Shown piece after piece: positions 18,101-27,008 of a DNA stretch of 64,000 nucleotides. This stretch comes from Niastella yeongjuensis (GTDB taxonomy: Bacteria; Bacteroidota; Bacteroidia; Chitinophagales; Chitinophagaceae). The notes below the pieces were generated by a model. The model saw only the letters and a list, made by a program, of their open reading frames with translations. It did no database searches and was not told the DNA's origin. The stretch's first letter is position 1; every line of letters starts with the position of its first letter. The stretch covers positions 620,001-684,000 of the forward strand of contig NZ_FOCZ01000004.1 of assembly GCF_900110245.1 (NCBI RefSeq), read 5' to 3'. The position numbers and the translations under genes were made by a program.

Positions 18101-18545
18101 CCTGCACCGTTGCACCTGCCACTGCCTGGCTTTGTGCATTGATCACTTTGCCATGTATTGTTACTGCTTTTGTTTCCTCGCCCTTACTTACAATTACAAT
18201 AAGGCTGCCATTGATGGCCTTATAGCCAAGCTTTGTATCGGCCAGTAACCTGGTAAGAAATTCGGTAACCGGTTCATTGTTTACATCGACATTTACCAAC
18301 GCCTCATCCTGAAGCAGGTTGTCGTTGAATACAAACCGATAGTCAGTCTTCTTTTCTATTTCAAGAAACACATGGCCTAACGTTGCCTGTCGAAGCCTGA
18401 GTGTTACCCTTGTTTGTGAATGAACATTGGCCGAAAGTTGCAGACATAATACGCAGGTGAGTAAGAACGTCAATTTCATAGCCAAAATGATTTTCCTGCC
18501 CGTACTTCCGGGCATAGTGATGCCCACAAGTCGAATTATTTTCAT
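15180..18545 (-). CDS. susC: SusC/RagA TonB-dependent transporter with STN signalling domain
   Basis: About 1121 residues. Order: signal sequence (MKLTFLLTCVLCLQLSANVHSQ), STN domain (TLGHVFLEIEKKTDYRFVF), carboxypeptidase-like domain (IHGKVINAQSQAVAGATV), plug (VVVGYGTARRKDVMGAV, LMPNMNALEALRG) and a 22-strand-type barrel ending in PTSYSLGANLSF. The STN domain predicts signalling to the FecR protein encoded upstream. The start at 18545 (MKIIRLVG) is preferred; an ATG at 18602 would add 19 atypical residues. It transports oligosaccharides across the outer membrane together with SusD. A stem-loop lies in the leader. Confidence 0.93.
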   Translation of the reverse strand: MKIIRLVGITMPGSTGRKIILAMKLTFLLTCVLCLQLSANVHSQTRVTLRLRQATLGHVFLEIEKKTDYRFVFNDNLLQDEALVNVDVNNEPVTEFLTRLLADTKLGYKAINGSLIVIVSKGEETKAVTIHGKVINAQSQAVAGATVQEKGTSNGVNANEQGEFNILVTNNQAVLVVSSVGYVTLEHPLNGNDNVTISLSEDFSKLNDVVVVGYGTARRKDVMGAVTSVKVDGSALSLMPNMNALEALRGNVSGLNLGPVNTAGGQPSTLIRGQRSISGSNDPLILLDGVIYLGAISDINPNDIASFDILKDAVSAATYGSRSANGIIAINTKKGKSGKPVINVKTDQALQRWQKRPKMMKGQEWIEVVNARNKYAPGSLNWLMPGELENYNAGNETDWLDLVTQTGVIQDYSASVSGAAANVNYYLSSSYNDNKGIVVGDKFNRLSALGKVNTKITSWFELGVDAGWSKRDYSGNAASISAAQLMSPYGVVYRDSLGHLEKFPYTQSLANPLWGIQDGTVDNVDIYTTFRLNTYAVVSVPWIKGLSYRLNLLNNQARRESGSFTYETYYVKEGSGIPGRYDPASVQSLLANANGNLSDSTAKSYVLDNILTYDRSIGQHHLTLTGVATRDHFRYEINNSTGSNFTANGNTALGIYGLSKAAVQKVNLTNGERSNIGYLARLNYSFNDKYFLTASWRRDGASVFGEDKRWANFAAIGGAWRASAEPFLAGFTPLNDLKLKFSWGQNGNQGLSPYATLSQVANGAAGNARYEFSNALGTVYYGLVQNTLGNSSLGWEKTAATNFGFTSGWLGNRLFVDLDIYFSKTTDQIFLRTIPIMTGFKDQLSSLGQVNNTGVELTVRTVNLQRKNLSWNSELTFWKNNNKLKHLYQEDKNNDGHEDDDIANNFFIGKPLGAIYGYKQDGIVQAKDDDYIAMTGAAPGAPKYVDLIPDGKIDPDDRTIVGYEKENFRLNLSNTVRYKKFDVYLMVSGIFGGNNTYLRSNTGAFMTSGTGRFNDNSISKPYWTPDNPSNIYPSAYFSGDSRFLGLQSRSFVRIQDLSIAYSFDGAWLKQNHVNSLRLFASGRNLATFTKWVGGDPETGTTVQSNTFPVPTSYSLGANLSF

Positions 18546-18629
18546 ACCTTGTTGTTGAGAAGTTAATAATTGAGGGCATAGCATAGCTTTTCCACGAGAC
18601 ATGCTTTTGCCGTCTTTTTTAGCTGTTAG

Positions 18630-18660
18630 CGGGAAATGTTAGCGCATTTCCCGTTTTTAT
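18630..18660. terminator. Stem-loop between FecR and SusC genes
   Basis: CGGGAAATG/CATTTCCCG (9-bp perfect stem, loop TTAGCG) is followed on the plus strand by GTTTTTAT. On the minus strand, the direction of the neighbouring genes, the U-tract is missing. It may therefore be an attenuator or mRNA-stabilising structure in the SusC leader rather than a classical terminator. Confidence 0.4.
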
Positions 18661-18725
18661 TATGTGTATAGGCTGTTATGTTATGTGAGTCATAAGCAAT
18701 CGTTTTTTCGTTAGAAAAGCAGTTA

Positions 18726-19808
18726 TTATTGAATGGTTACTGTGTTATCGATCTTGTTGATCTTATAATGAAACGGATAGGAAAGGCTTAGGGCGTCCAA
18801 TGCTTCTGTAATACTTTCATTGCTAAATGTACCGGTAAACTTTTTAGACAATATTGAACTATTCTTCACGTCCAGCTTTACATTGAACCAACGTTCGATA
18901 TCCCGGGAAAGTTCTTCGAAGGTTTTCCCACGAAATATCAATTTATTGTTTACCCATGATGTTTCTACAATTGCACTGTCTACAGGTGCATACCCAATAA
19001 AGGAAACCAGTATGGAAGGACGCGTTTCCCCGCCCTGGGTTGCATTGCCGGCATTTGTATTTTTATCTGGCGTTTTACTTACTATAGATATTTTATCATG
19101 GGGTCTCAGGATTAGTTTTTCCTGCGGGCGGCCGGGAAATGTAACCTCAATGGAACCACGTATAAGCGCGGCCTCGGCAATGTAGTCACCCTGGTAAGCT
19201 TTCACATTAAAAATTGTACCCAATACCTTTATATCCATTTTTCCCGTATGCACTACAAACGGCATTTTCTCGTTGTGCGCAACATCGAAGTAAGCCTCTC
19301 CCGTAAGCGTGAGCTCGCGGGTACCTTTCCCATAATTTTCATCGTAGTTGATCCTGCTGCCCACATTGAGCCAGACCTGGGTACCATCCGGCAGTTCAAT
19401 TTTTGATTTAGAACCGTTCTTTGTAGATACGATATTCTTTTGCACGGATGATTTTAACGGGGCTGGTTTCCATAACCAGACCGCTGTTAGTACCACTATA
19501 AAAATGGCCGCTATAGCAGCCATATACCGAACCAACATACGCACCTTTCCTGTACGGCCTGGTAACCCGATGCGTTCATCCTGTTGTGACATTTTCTTAC
19601 GCAGGCCTTCCCAGGCCGTTGTCACCTCCTCACTGGCAGGCGCTGTTGTTGCTGACATTGGTATCTCCCAGCATTCATCGATCTGCTTCAGCAGGCTGAG
19701 ATCGTCAGGAGACACAGCCAGGTGCTGATTTAACTCTAACTGCTCTTCCGGTGTGGCTTCGCCTGATTTAATTTTTGCCAATAAATCGAAAAACCTGGTC
19801 TTTTCCAT
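18726..19808 (-). CDS. fecR: FecR-family anti-sigma factor
   Basis: 360 residues. The cytoplasmic N-terminal segment begins EKTRFFDLLAKIKSGEATPEEQ. A single membrane helix follows at about residues 94-112 (YMAAIAAIFIVVLTAVWLW), then the periplasmic FecR domain (SKIELPDGTQVWLNVGSRI, ELTLTGEAYFDVAHN, FNVKAY) and a C-terminal DUF4974-type domain (FTGTFSNESITEALDAL). It holds the ECF sigma factor inactive and relays the SusC STN signal. It lies between the sigma factor and SusC genes, all on the minus strand, the standard order for a sigma/anti-sigma-controlled utilisation locus. Confidence 0.93.
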   Translation of the reverse strand: MEKTRFFDLLAKIKSGEATPEEQLELNQHLAVSPDDLSLLKQIDECWEIPMSATTAPASEEVTTAWEGLRKKMSQQDERIGLPGRTGKVRMLVRYMAAIAAIFIVVLTAVWLWKPAPLKSSVQKNIVSTKNGSKSKIELPDGTQVWLNVGSRINYDENYGKGTRELTLTGEAYFDVAHNEKMPFVVHTGKMDIKVLGTIFNVKAYQGDYIAEAALIRGSIEVTFPGRPQEKLILRPHDKISIVSKTPDKNTNAGNATQGGETRPSILVSFIGYAPVDSAIVETSWVNNKLIFRGKTFEELSRDIERWFNVKLDVKNSSILSKKFTGTFSNESITEALDALSLSYPFHYKINKIDNTVTIQ

Positions 19809-19884
19809 AAAATTGATGCCAATAACCCTAAAGACCGGGAAAAGGTCCCCTTACCCTGAAGCGGGCTACAAATATTTTTTTTGG

Positions 19885-20481
19885 TTATTTACGGGAGCTG
19901 TCAGACTGGTAGGATTTACTCCCGTTAATGGAATGGCTTTGCAATGCCTCCCCTATTTTTCTGAGTGCCAGCGACATTTGCGTTTCCACTGTTTTTATGG
20001 AGATGTTCAGCAGATCGGCGGTTTCCCGGTATTTCAACCCATCTTCCTTCACCAACAGAAAAATGAGGCGGCAACGGGGTGGCAGGCCGTTGATGGCAGA
20101 CTGGATTATGCGAATGTTTTCCGCTGAGATAAGGGCTGTTTCAGGATCTATCTGCATGGCGACACCCGCATCAAGCACGGCATCGTCTATACTGATCTGT
20201 GGGATCGTCTTTGCTTTTTCCAGATAATCCAGGGCTTTATGCTTGGCAGCTACCAACAGGTAATAGCTCAGGTTATTAACGGCAGGCAGTACTTTCCTGT
20301 TCTCCCATAACTTCAGAAAAACATCTTCTACTGCTTCTTCGGCAGTTTCCCGGTTCTTAAGAATAGCAGTGGTAAATATTAATAGGCGGGGATAAAATTG
20401 CCTGAAAAGTTTGCCAAAAGCCGCTTCATCATTCGATTCCGCTATCCGCAGACAGAGTTGATTTATAGAAGCAGTTGGCAT
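19885..20481 (-). CDS. ECF RNA polymerase sigma-70 factor (Bacteroidota FecI-like)
   Basis: 198 residues from the ATG at 20481 (MPTASINQL). The frame stays open further upstream into the next gene, but that extension is unlike the family. Region 2 is recognisable in AAFGKLFRQFYPRLL and AEEAVEDVFLKLWENR. Region 4 is LPPRCRLIFLLVKEDG plus LKYRETADLLNISIKTVETQ. It directs RNA polymerase to the SusC/SusD operon when FecR is relieved by glycan transport. It is separated from FecR by 76 bases. Identification is secure. Confidence 0.92.
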   Translation of the reverse strand: MPTASINQLCLRIAESNDEAAFGKLFRQFYPRLLIFTTAILKNRETAEEAVEDVFLKLWENRKVLPAVNNLSYYLLVAAKHKALDYLEKAKTIPQISIDDAVLDAGVAMQIDPETALISAENIRIIQSAINGLPPRCRLIFLLVKEDGLKYRETADLLNISIKTVETQMSLALRKIGEALQSHSINGSKSYQSDSSRK

Positions 20482-20539
20482 AGCAATTAACACTTTACAA
20501 ACACAATGTACTGGATTTTTCTTATTTAATAAATCGGAT

Positions 20540-21667
20540 CTACTTACGTGCAATATCCTTTGCGATCTTCCTGGCGTCCGCACTGATCTCACGGATCTGA
20601 CCGGTAGGACTGATATAGTAACCACAGAAATAACAACCATCCTTACCGAAATATTGTTGGCGGTTAATGCTTACCCGAAGATCTTCGAAACGTTCCCTGT
20701 TTAATTCAAGGATCTTTATTTCATCCTGACTGTAGCCAATACAGGCAATAATGGCGTCGAAGGATTGTGGTGCGCCTTCTTTAAAATGAACCAGATTGCC
20801 TTCTATAAAATCAAGATCTCCTACAATTTTGATGTGTCCTTTACGGATCAGTTGAATGGTGCCAATATCCAATACAGGCGACTTTCCTTCCCGTTGAACC
20901 TGTTCCAATGGGCCATATGGTTTTTTTTTCAACCCTAATCTGGTTATATCACCAATAATAGCATTTATCAATGGTGCACTCAACAGATCGGCTATACGAG
21001 GTGGTAGAAAACGCAGTATTAAACTCAACTCCAGGATAGGCACCCCCAGCATATCGCGGGGAACTATATTTACAGGAGAACGTACAGCCATAAATGGCGT
21101 AGCGCCCTGTTCAAAGAGGTCAATCGCAATTTCACAGGCCGAGTTACCAAAACCAATTACCAGCACATGCTGACCGGCAAAATCCCTACCCGTTTTGTAG
21201 GCTGAGCTATGTACTATCTTCCCGGGGAAAGTTTCCATTCCCTGTAACACAACAGGTTTCGGCTTTCCGAAAGGGCCGGTAGCCATTACCAGATTTTTAG
21301 ACTGAAATATTCCATTGGTAGTTTGCGTGATCCAATAGTCCCCTTCTTTTTTAATAGCTGTGGCAACAGTATTAAAAACCGGCTGAATATTGAATGCCTG
21401 TTGGTAGTCGTTCAAATAATCAATTACCTGTTGCCGGTTTGGATAGCGGGGGCTGTTTGCACCGAATTTCTTATACGGTAACTGCGACACCCGTTTGTTG
21501 GTATGCAGGTGCAATCGGTCATAGTGGTTATGCCAGGCACTGGCTACCCGGCCATTCTTTTCTATAATAATATATTCAATGCCCTGCTGCTGCAAACAGG
21601 CAGCAGTTGCCAACCCCGAAATACCGGCTCCAACAATCAGCGTATTGGTTTGCGTAAATGGCTGCAT
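20540..21667 (-). CDS. Flavin-containing monooxygenase, YUCCA-like NAD(P)/FAD oxidoreductase
   Basis: 375 residues with two Rossmann motifs: FAD-binding GAGISGLATA near residue 13 and NADPH-binding GFGNSACEIA near residue 173. Between them lies the FPGKIVHSSAYKTG signature, which matches YUCCA/plant-type FMOs (H-S-A-Y) rather than Baeyer-Villiger enzymes. A late ATGPFGKPKP turn and IACIGYSQDE strand complete the fold. It is cytosolic and NADPH- and O2-dependent; the substrate is unknown. It is upstream of the sigma factor gene on the same strand but ends 58 bases before it, so cotranscription is uncertain and a role in the rhamnosidase locus is not implied. Confidence 0.85.
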   Translation of the reverse strand: MQPFTQTNTLIVGAGISGLATAACLQQQGIEYIIIEKNGRVASAWHNHYDRLHLHTNKRVSQLPYKKFGANSPRYPNRQQVIDYLNDYQQAFNIQPVFNTVATAIKKEGDYWITQTTNGIFQSKNLVMATGPFGKPKPVVLQGMETFPGKIVHSSAYKTGRDFAGQHVLVIGFGNSACEIAIDLFEQGATPFMAVRSPVNIVPRDMLGVPILELSLILRFLPPRIADLLSAPLINAIIGDITRLGLKKKPYGPLEQVQREGKSPVLDIGTIQLIRKGHIKIVGDLDFIEGNLVHFKEGAPQSFDAIIACIGYSQDEIKILELNRERFEDLRVSINRQQYFGKDGCYFCGYYISPTGQIREISADARKIAKDIARK

Positions 21668-21710
21668 GAGTGGTTATATATGAATTTGCAGGTAATTTAA
21701 ATTTACGATA

Positions 21711-21745
21711 AAAAAAGAGCCTGCAAATCATTTCGATTTGCAGGC
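21711..21745 (-). terminator. Terminator after the aspartyl-protease-like gene
   Basis: A perfect 11-bp stem GCCTGCAAATC/GATTTGCAGGC with a five-base loop, with a run of T residues following on the minus strand (21711-21716). Confidence 0.9.
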
Positions 21746-21767
21746 TTTAAAGGTTATGCCAAATATT

Positions 21768-22727
21768 TTATAGATTAAAGCTTCGAACCCTCTTGACCTT
21801 CCTGGGAATTTCTCCATTTGATACGTACATTTTTTTGTTCACGAAATCAATGATCACAAATTTAAAATCGGAGAAAAAGCGGGCGCCTAAAAGCTTATCT
21901 TTATCAACATCCGTAGTGCTAACTTCATAGTCAAAATATTTATTGCCTTTAAAGGAGAAAATGGCATGTTCATATAAATAAAATCTGGTATTTACTACCC
22001 CTGCAATGGTAGAGCTGGTGCCCGTTCCCTTGAATACATATCTGTTCTTTACCAACGGGGTAAAGGAAGCGGGTGGCAAAGTCAAATCTCCATTATAGCC
22101 AAAATCCACGTTTACCTTTTCCTTCTGTACATCATCTATTAACATCTCTACTTCGATATCTCCGTGTCGGCCAAATTTAGCAGGAAAAGGTTTGGCATCA
22201 TTCAACCCTACAATAGAATCCATCGTAGTAGCAAAGGTGATCTGCTTATGCTCAAAATCAATTTTCCAGATTCCCTTTTTCAGCATGTTATAACCCAACA
22301 GGCCCTGATCCGTCCCACTTCGGTGCGGCACGGGCATAAATGGTACATCCCTGAAATTAAGATCTCCTACCCGAACATTATCTGCCACTAAATAGTGGCC
22401 CATAATCGCTTGTCCGTTAGGCGTATGACGGACTTTGTCTGGCGTATTGGTTTCGCGGATATCCTTGAGAGTTGATTTTGTAAGGGTATCAAGCACGGTA
22501 TTCGCCCCATTATCCAACTTTAATTTCACCGGCGTGCCTTCTTTTCCCCAATAAGTATTGATGATAATGCTTCCCTCTACAAATTCAAAAGGAATGGTAG
22601 TCTTTATGTCAGACTCTTTTACACTTTCGTTATTCCGGATACTTTCCAACTTAACTTTGGGTATTTGAGCAATAGTGGGAACGGTAAAAATCAATAAACT
22701 GCCAGCCAGCAGACGCATTCTTTTCAT
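21768..22727 (-). CDS. Secreted retropepsin-like aspartyl protease family protein
   Basis: 319 residues with a signal peptide ending near TIAQ. Two lobes are visible, each with a D-x-G motif: KLDNGANTVLD (Asp72, D-N-G in place of the usual D-T/S-G) and NVDFGYNGDLTLP near residue 210. The GLLGYNMLKKGIWKIDF and LLGARFFSDFKFVIDF-like segments are the usual strands after each flap in this Bacteroidota family. It is predicted to be periplasmic or exported. The altered first motif makes catalysis uncertain. It is the last gene of the second SusC/SusD cluster but lies 128 bases from the hydrolase gene and may have its own promoter. Confidence 0.75.
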   Translation of the reverse strand: MKRMRLLAGSLLIFTVPTIAQIPKVKLESIRNNESVKESDIKTTIPFEFVEGSIIINTYWGKEGTPVKLKLDNGANTVLDTLTKSTLKDIRETNTPDKVRHTPNGQAIMGHYLVADNVRVGDLNFRDVPFMPVPHRSGTDQGLLGYNMLKKGIWKIDFEHKQITFATTMDSIVGLNDAKPFPAKFGRHGDIEVEMLIDDVQKEKVNVDFGYNGDLTLPPASFTPLVKNRYVFKGTGTSSTIAGVVNTRFYLYEHAIFSFKGNKYFDYEVSTTDVDKDKLLGARFFSDFKFVIIDFVNKKMYVSNGEIPRKVKRVRSFNL

Positions 22728-22855
22728 AGGATCTAATTATTATAATTGAATCAGTGCGCTAAATAAAATAAAAAAATCTGGAATACAAAGCGGTTATCGC
22801 TCCGGGATCAATTAATCAAAGCCTCATATAAAACGGATACAACGTAAATCTTCGT

Positions 22856-23932
22856 TTATTTCTTTTCAGAGATCTCCAGCAATTCTTTCAGGTACATATC
22901 CCACATCGGCGGATTGGAGTGGGTGCCGTGTCCTGATGTTTTATCAGAAGTAGGAATAAGGATATATCTGCCTTTGCGCATTCTTTTGATCACCGGCTCC
23001 ATCAGGTTTAACTCTGGTGGATTCACTTCATCATCTGCCGAATTAACTGCAAATGTAGGTACCAGGATCTTTTCGATCTCCGGCTCAGGATTGTAATTGC
23101 GTGAAGCATCAAAGGCGTAGATCACATCGTTGGCATCGAGTGTGGAAAGATACCGGGCTTTTGTTCTGGCAAGGTTCTCTTCCGCTTTTTCGCGGGTAGG
23201 CGCGCCTTTTTGCATTTGGAGCGGTGCACTTACCATGAAAATGAGGGAAGAGATGGCACCGGTAAGTCCTACTTTGGGTTCGCTCGTATACTCACCGCCT
23301 TTCCATTCAGGGTCCATCATAATAAGGTCGATAGCCATTTTGCGTACCATCCTGTTCCTGCCGGCAATTTCAACGGGCAGACTGGCCAGCGGCATCAGCG
23401 CATCCATAAAGGCGGGATACATTTCCCCCCATACCCAGGTATGCATGCCGCCCATGGAAGTTCCCATTACCAGCCGCAGGTGGTTAACACCAAGGTGCTG
23501 CGTAAGCAACAGGTAATCGGCTTTCACCATGTCGTTGTAGGTGTATTTAGGAAATTTCATATGCAGGCCATTGCTGGGCTTGCTGCTTTTGCCGTGCCCA
23601 ATGGCATCGGGCATTATGATGTAATACTTTGTAGCATCGAGCAACTGGCCGGCACCGAACAGGTTGCCGGCAAAACGATCGTTAATAAACTGCTGACCGG
23701 TACCGGTAGTACCATGCATCACGATCACGGCATTGGTGGTTTGGCCTTTCTCGTTTTTCTTCGGGGTGCCCATGGTGTAATAATGCAGGTTCAATTCCGG
23801 CAATACTTCTTTACTTTCAAATTCAAAATTGGACACTTTAAAATCGCCTTCCACAGCAGACGGATACTTTGCCTGGCCGTTGGCATTTATTGTATATATC
23901 ACCAACAATACCAGCAGGGAACATTTTGTCAT
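22856..23932 (-). CDS. Exported alpha/beta hydrolase, homoserine O-acetyltransferase (MetX)-like
   Basis: 358 residues. The fold is alpha/beta hydrolase with nucleophile Ser159 in GTSMGGMHTW, an acid in NSADDEVNPPE and a catalytic histidine in SGHGTHSNPP. The NAVIVMHGTTGTGQQF and YYIIMPDAIGHGKSS segments match MetX-like hydrolases. A signal peptide (LLVLLVIYTINANGQA) is present, whereas genuine MetX enzymes are cytosolic, so a periplasmic esterase or acyltransferase acting on imported material is more likely. It lies 28 bases downstream of SusD and is probably cotranscribed. Confidence 0.82.
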   Translation of the reverse strand: MTKCSLLVLLVIYTINANGQAKYPSAVEGDFKVSNFEFESKEVLPELNLHYYTMGTPKKNEKGQTTNAVIVMHGTTGTGQQFINDRFAGNLFGAGQLLDATKYYIIMPDAIGHGKSSKPSNGLHMKFPKYTYNDMVKADYLLLTQHLGVNHLRLVMGTSMGGMHTWVWGEMYPAFMDALMPLASLPVEIAGRNRMVRKMAIDLIMMDPEWKGGEYTSEPKVGLTGAISSLIFMVSAPLQMQKGAPTREKAEENLARTKARYLSTLDANDVIYAFDASRNYNPEPEIEKILVPTFAVNSADDEVNPPELNLMEPVIKRMRKGRYILIPTSDKTSGHGTHSNPPMWDMYLKELLEISEKK

Positions 23933-23960
23933 AGTACGTGTTTTGTAATTAATTCAATGC

Positions 23961-25391
23961 TTAAAATTTATCCCAAAATAATTTGGTCTCTACTTTGTCG
24001 CCGCCTATATCACTAGCCGCTTTGGTATAATTATCGCCGTTGAGTTGTTGTTCGATACCCGGATAGGACAACCGGTTGGGGAATCCTGATTTAGCGTTTA
24101 CAGGGGGAGGCAATTTCGGATAATCCAACCTTCTCAATTCCACCCAGCCTTCGTAAGGGCGATTATACAGGGCGATCCATTTCTGGAACCCGATCTTTTG
24201 CCGCCACTCGCCCGCGGCCGTTGTATAGGCTACATCGCTCCTGGCAAGATACGTATCTGCATCGGCATTGGTGCCACCCCACCAAAGGATAGAGGCCCGG
24301 ATCGCTTTTTTATAATGATCTTCAGCCGTTCCGCCTACCGCGTATCCACGCTCTACGGCTTCTGCCCGGATAAATTCCGTTTCTACATAGTCGGCCATGA
24401 TATTAACAGCGTCTGGTAAAGCTATTTTGGCAGCAGGCTTCGAAATAGTGGCGAAAGACACCACTTCCCCTACTACTGAACCAACATACTGACCGGCATT
24501 GTTGGTGCCGAAAAATTGTGTTTTGCGGGGATCAGCCATGTTGTTCAATACATCCATCAGGTCTTTGGCGGCAATAAAATCTGACCGCCCGGAGGATATT
24601 ATCTGGTCATACAAAGGGTTATTGTTAGGGGCGCTGGCAAGGTATTTGAAAACAGCGTTATCGGCAGCTGAGTCGATCGCTTTGGGGCTTGCGCTCTCAA
24701 TAGCTGCTTTTGCAGTGGCATTGTCCACATCGGCGATTACAATGGCCATCCGCATGTACAGGGTGTTGGCAAAATTGATCCATTTGCGAACGTTACCCCC
24801 GTACAGGAAATCCTGAGTAGTTGAAAAACCACTGTAGCCTGTATTCAGCTTGCTGATATCGTCTGCCAGTTTTTTTAGAATATCTGCATAGACCGTTTTG
24901 GCGTCGTCGTAGACGGGGAAGAAGTTAGTCTTGTCCAGTGCTTCCTTATAGGGAATATTGCCAAAGCTGTTGACCAGCACCCCCCAGGTGTATACCTCAA
25001 TAATATCGAGCATGGCCAGCTGGTTCGTTTTGACTCCATCCGGCAGGTCTGGGTCAGCTGTTACATACCGTTTGGCGTCTCTCAGATCACCCAGGATATC
25101 CCGGTTCATCCGTGCCCACCAGGCGGCATTAATAGCCCTGGTGTTAAAATCATATTGTGCTTCTTCCTGATTGGTAGCCTGCGACCAGTGTTTTATTACA
25201 TGCCTGAATATATTCACATTTACATTGGCGGAAGCGAAACCATCGGAGAGGTTTTTAACGGCATTGTTTAACAAGGTACCGGCAGGTACGTACGGTGGTT
25301 TTTTAGTTTCGCGGTTAAGCTCATCTATCTTTTTTGTACAGGAGACTACCAGCAACAAGGCAGCCATCCATAACTTATATACTGTTTTCAT
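23961..25391 (-). CDS. susD: SusD-like (SusD/RagB group 2) outer-membrane lipoprotein
   Basis: About 476 residues. The lipobox is VVSC. The N-terminal KIDELNRETKKPPYVPAGTLL segment and the ANTLYMRMAIVIAD and AVERGYAVGGTAEDHYKKAI helices are typical of the SusD-like group 2 family, as is the GFQKWIALYNRPYEGWVELRR segment. The ATG at 25391 is preferred to the one at 25400 that directly abuts the SusC stop. Its partner SusC is truncated, so whether this pair still works is doubtful. Substrate unknown. Confidence 0.88.
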   Translation of the reverse strand: MKTVYKLWMAALLLVVSCTKKIDELNRETKKPPYVPAGTLLNNAVKNLSDGFASANVNVNIFRHVIKHWSQATNQEEAQYDFNTRAINAAWWARMNRDILGDLRDAKRYVTADPDLPDGVKTNQLAMLDIIEVYTWGVLVNSFGNIPYKEALDKTNFFPVYDDAKTVYADILKKLADDISKLNTGYSGFSTTQDFLYGGNVRKWINFANTLYMRMAIVIADVDNATAKAAIESASPKAIDSAADNAVFKYLASAPNNNPLYDQIISSGRSDFIAAKDLMDVLNNMADPRKTQFFGTNNAGQYVGSVVGEVVSFATISKPAAKIALPDAVNIMADYVETEFIRAEAVERGYAVGGTAEDHYKKAIRASILWWGGTNADADTYLARSDVAYTTAAGEWRQKIGFQKWIALYNRPYEGWVELRRLDYPKLPPPVNAKSGFPNRLSYPGIEQQLNGDNYTKAASDIGGDKVETKLFWDKF

Positions 25392-25400
25392 ACTGATCAT

Positions 25401-26720
25401 TTAAAATTTCACCTTAATGTTTGCTCCGATGTTACGGGAAGTAGGATAGGCGCCGCTCTGGTAGCCCTGTACATTCCCGGCAGACAGGTTCTCTTCCGGA
25501 TCAGCATAAGGCACGTTCTTGTGAATAAGCCAGAGGTTGCGGCCTATGAACGAGATATCTACCCCCTTGATGTATTTCTTTACCCCATTGAGTAGTTTGG
25601 AAGGCAGCGTATACGTGATGTTGGCCTCCCGCAATTTTATATAACTGGCGTCATAAACAAACTCCGATTGCGGCAATACCGTACTGGTGGCGGAAACAAT
25701 AGTTACCCGTTTGGTATTCTCCTTGCCATCATCGGTAACTCCCGGTAGTATAATGCCGCCACCCTGCGCAACAGGCAATCGTTTATCATTGCCGAGGTCA
25801 TTCAGGCCAACAGATTCAGGCAGGAAACCTCCATTTTGACCGTAATACATATCCAGTGAGAATACATCGCCGCCCTTACGAACATCTACCAGGAAGCTCA
25901 GGGTCAAATTCTTATACCTGAAACTATTCAGCACCCCACCAATCCAGTCGGGGTTTACATTACCGATAATATTGTTGGTAGTGGTAGAAACGGGATAGAG
26001 CCCGCTGCTGTTCACCAGGCGTTTACCATCCAGGAACTGAAAGGTATTGCTTTGCAGTTCGCCATAAGGCCGTCCGATGGTTGCATTGAGTGTTACCCCA
26101 CCCTGGAAAGAAGCCATCAGCAGGTTTTTGCTGTTTTGGTACAGCTCCAATACTTTGTTCCGGTTGCGGGTGAAGTTGACATTCATATTCCAGGAGAAAT
26201 CCCGGGTGCTCACCGGCGAACCGAACAGGGACAGTTCTATACCCTTGTTTTCGACATTGCCCGCATTGATCATCACACTGGAATAACCGATACTGGTGGT
26301 GGTAGCCACTGGAAAAATCTGGTCCACCGTATTGGTGTGATAATAAGTAACATCAAAACCAAGGCGATTATGCAGGAAAGCCATTTCCAACCCCACTTCC
26401 TTGCTGGTTGTTTTCTCCGGTCTCAGGTTGGCGTTGTTTTTGGTGTTTGGCAAAGAGAATAAGATATAGGTGCCCGAAGGCGTGTAAAAAGGCGCAGGTT
26501 GATCATATACATCGGCAAGGCTTAACGGCGGCGCATCATTACCCACGGTAGCATAGTTGGCACGCAATTTACCAGTGCTTAACCAGCTCCATTTTTGCAG
26601 GTGTTTGGAAAACACCCAGCTGCCCGAAATGGCATGGTATACATAAGAGTTCATGCTCTTAGGCAGGGTGGAAGAATGATCATTGCGAATGAAACCGCTG
26701 ACCTTTGTTTTGAAGACAAA
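25401..26720 (-). pseudogene. SusC/RagA TonB-dependent transporter, C-terminal barrel fragment only
   Basis: About 440 codons of a SusC beta-barrel, from RNDHSSTLPKSMNSY through the GKLRANYATVGNDA segment to the terminal SRNIGANIKVKF. A normal member has about 1000-1100 residues. Signal peptide, plug and the first ~600 residues are absent. Similarity stops near 26700, where the reading frame runs into sequence that looks coding on the opposite strand. There is no plausible start codon with export signal, so the product cannot reach the outer membrane. It is immediately followed by an intact SusD-like gene. A deletion or rearrangement removed the 5' half. An assembly error cannot be excluded from sequence alone. 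Confidence 0.8.
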
Positions 26721-27005
26721 ACCAATAAAACCCATCCCTATCAGGGAAAGTTCCGGCAGGGATATCATGCAACGGATTTGTTGCAGCATGCATTTCAAAT
26801 AGATGGTGTTTATACGGGCTACGACGTGAGCAGAAAAAAGCTCGTTATTACCTGTGTCGATCAAACTGATGACAGGATCTATATCGACAATAAACAGGTT
26901 CCTTTATATGATTTTTTGGAAACGCCATTACCGGTATCGGATTTGTTCATCAACCGTTCACCCAAAGCGGGAACCCTGGAGCCGGTAAAGTTTCAAACCA
27001 TTTGA
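26715..27005 (+). pseudogene. 5'-truncated coding fragment of unknown family, opposite strand
   Basis: About 95 codons open on the plus strand, ending at 27005. They have soluble-protein-like composition (GKFRQGYHATDLLQHAF, GYDVSRKKLVITC, DRIYIDNKQVPLYDFL). No start codon with leader is visible, because the frame merges into the antisense of the truncated SusC barrel. The first part vaguely resembles the C-terminal domain of FecR-like proteins, but I would not assign it. It probably marks the foreign side of the rearrangement that destroyed SusC. Confidence 0.4.
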
Positions 27006-27008
27006 TAC

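Noticed and set aside
20482-20640. N-terminal extension of the ECF sigma factor into the monooxygenase gene
   Set aside because: 53 Arg/Val-rich residues overlap the neighbouring gene in another frame; the family starts at MPTASINQL (20481).
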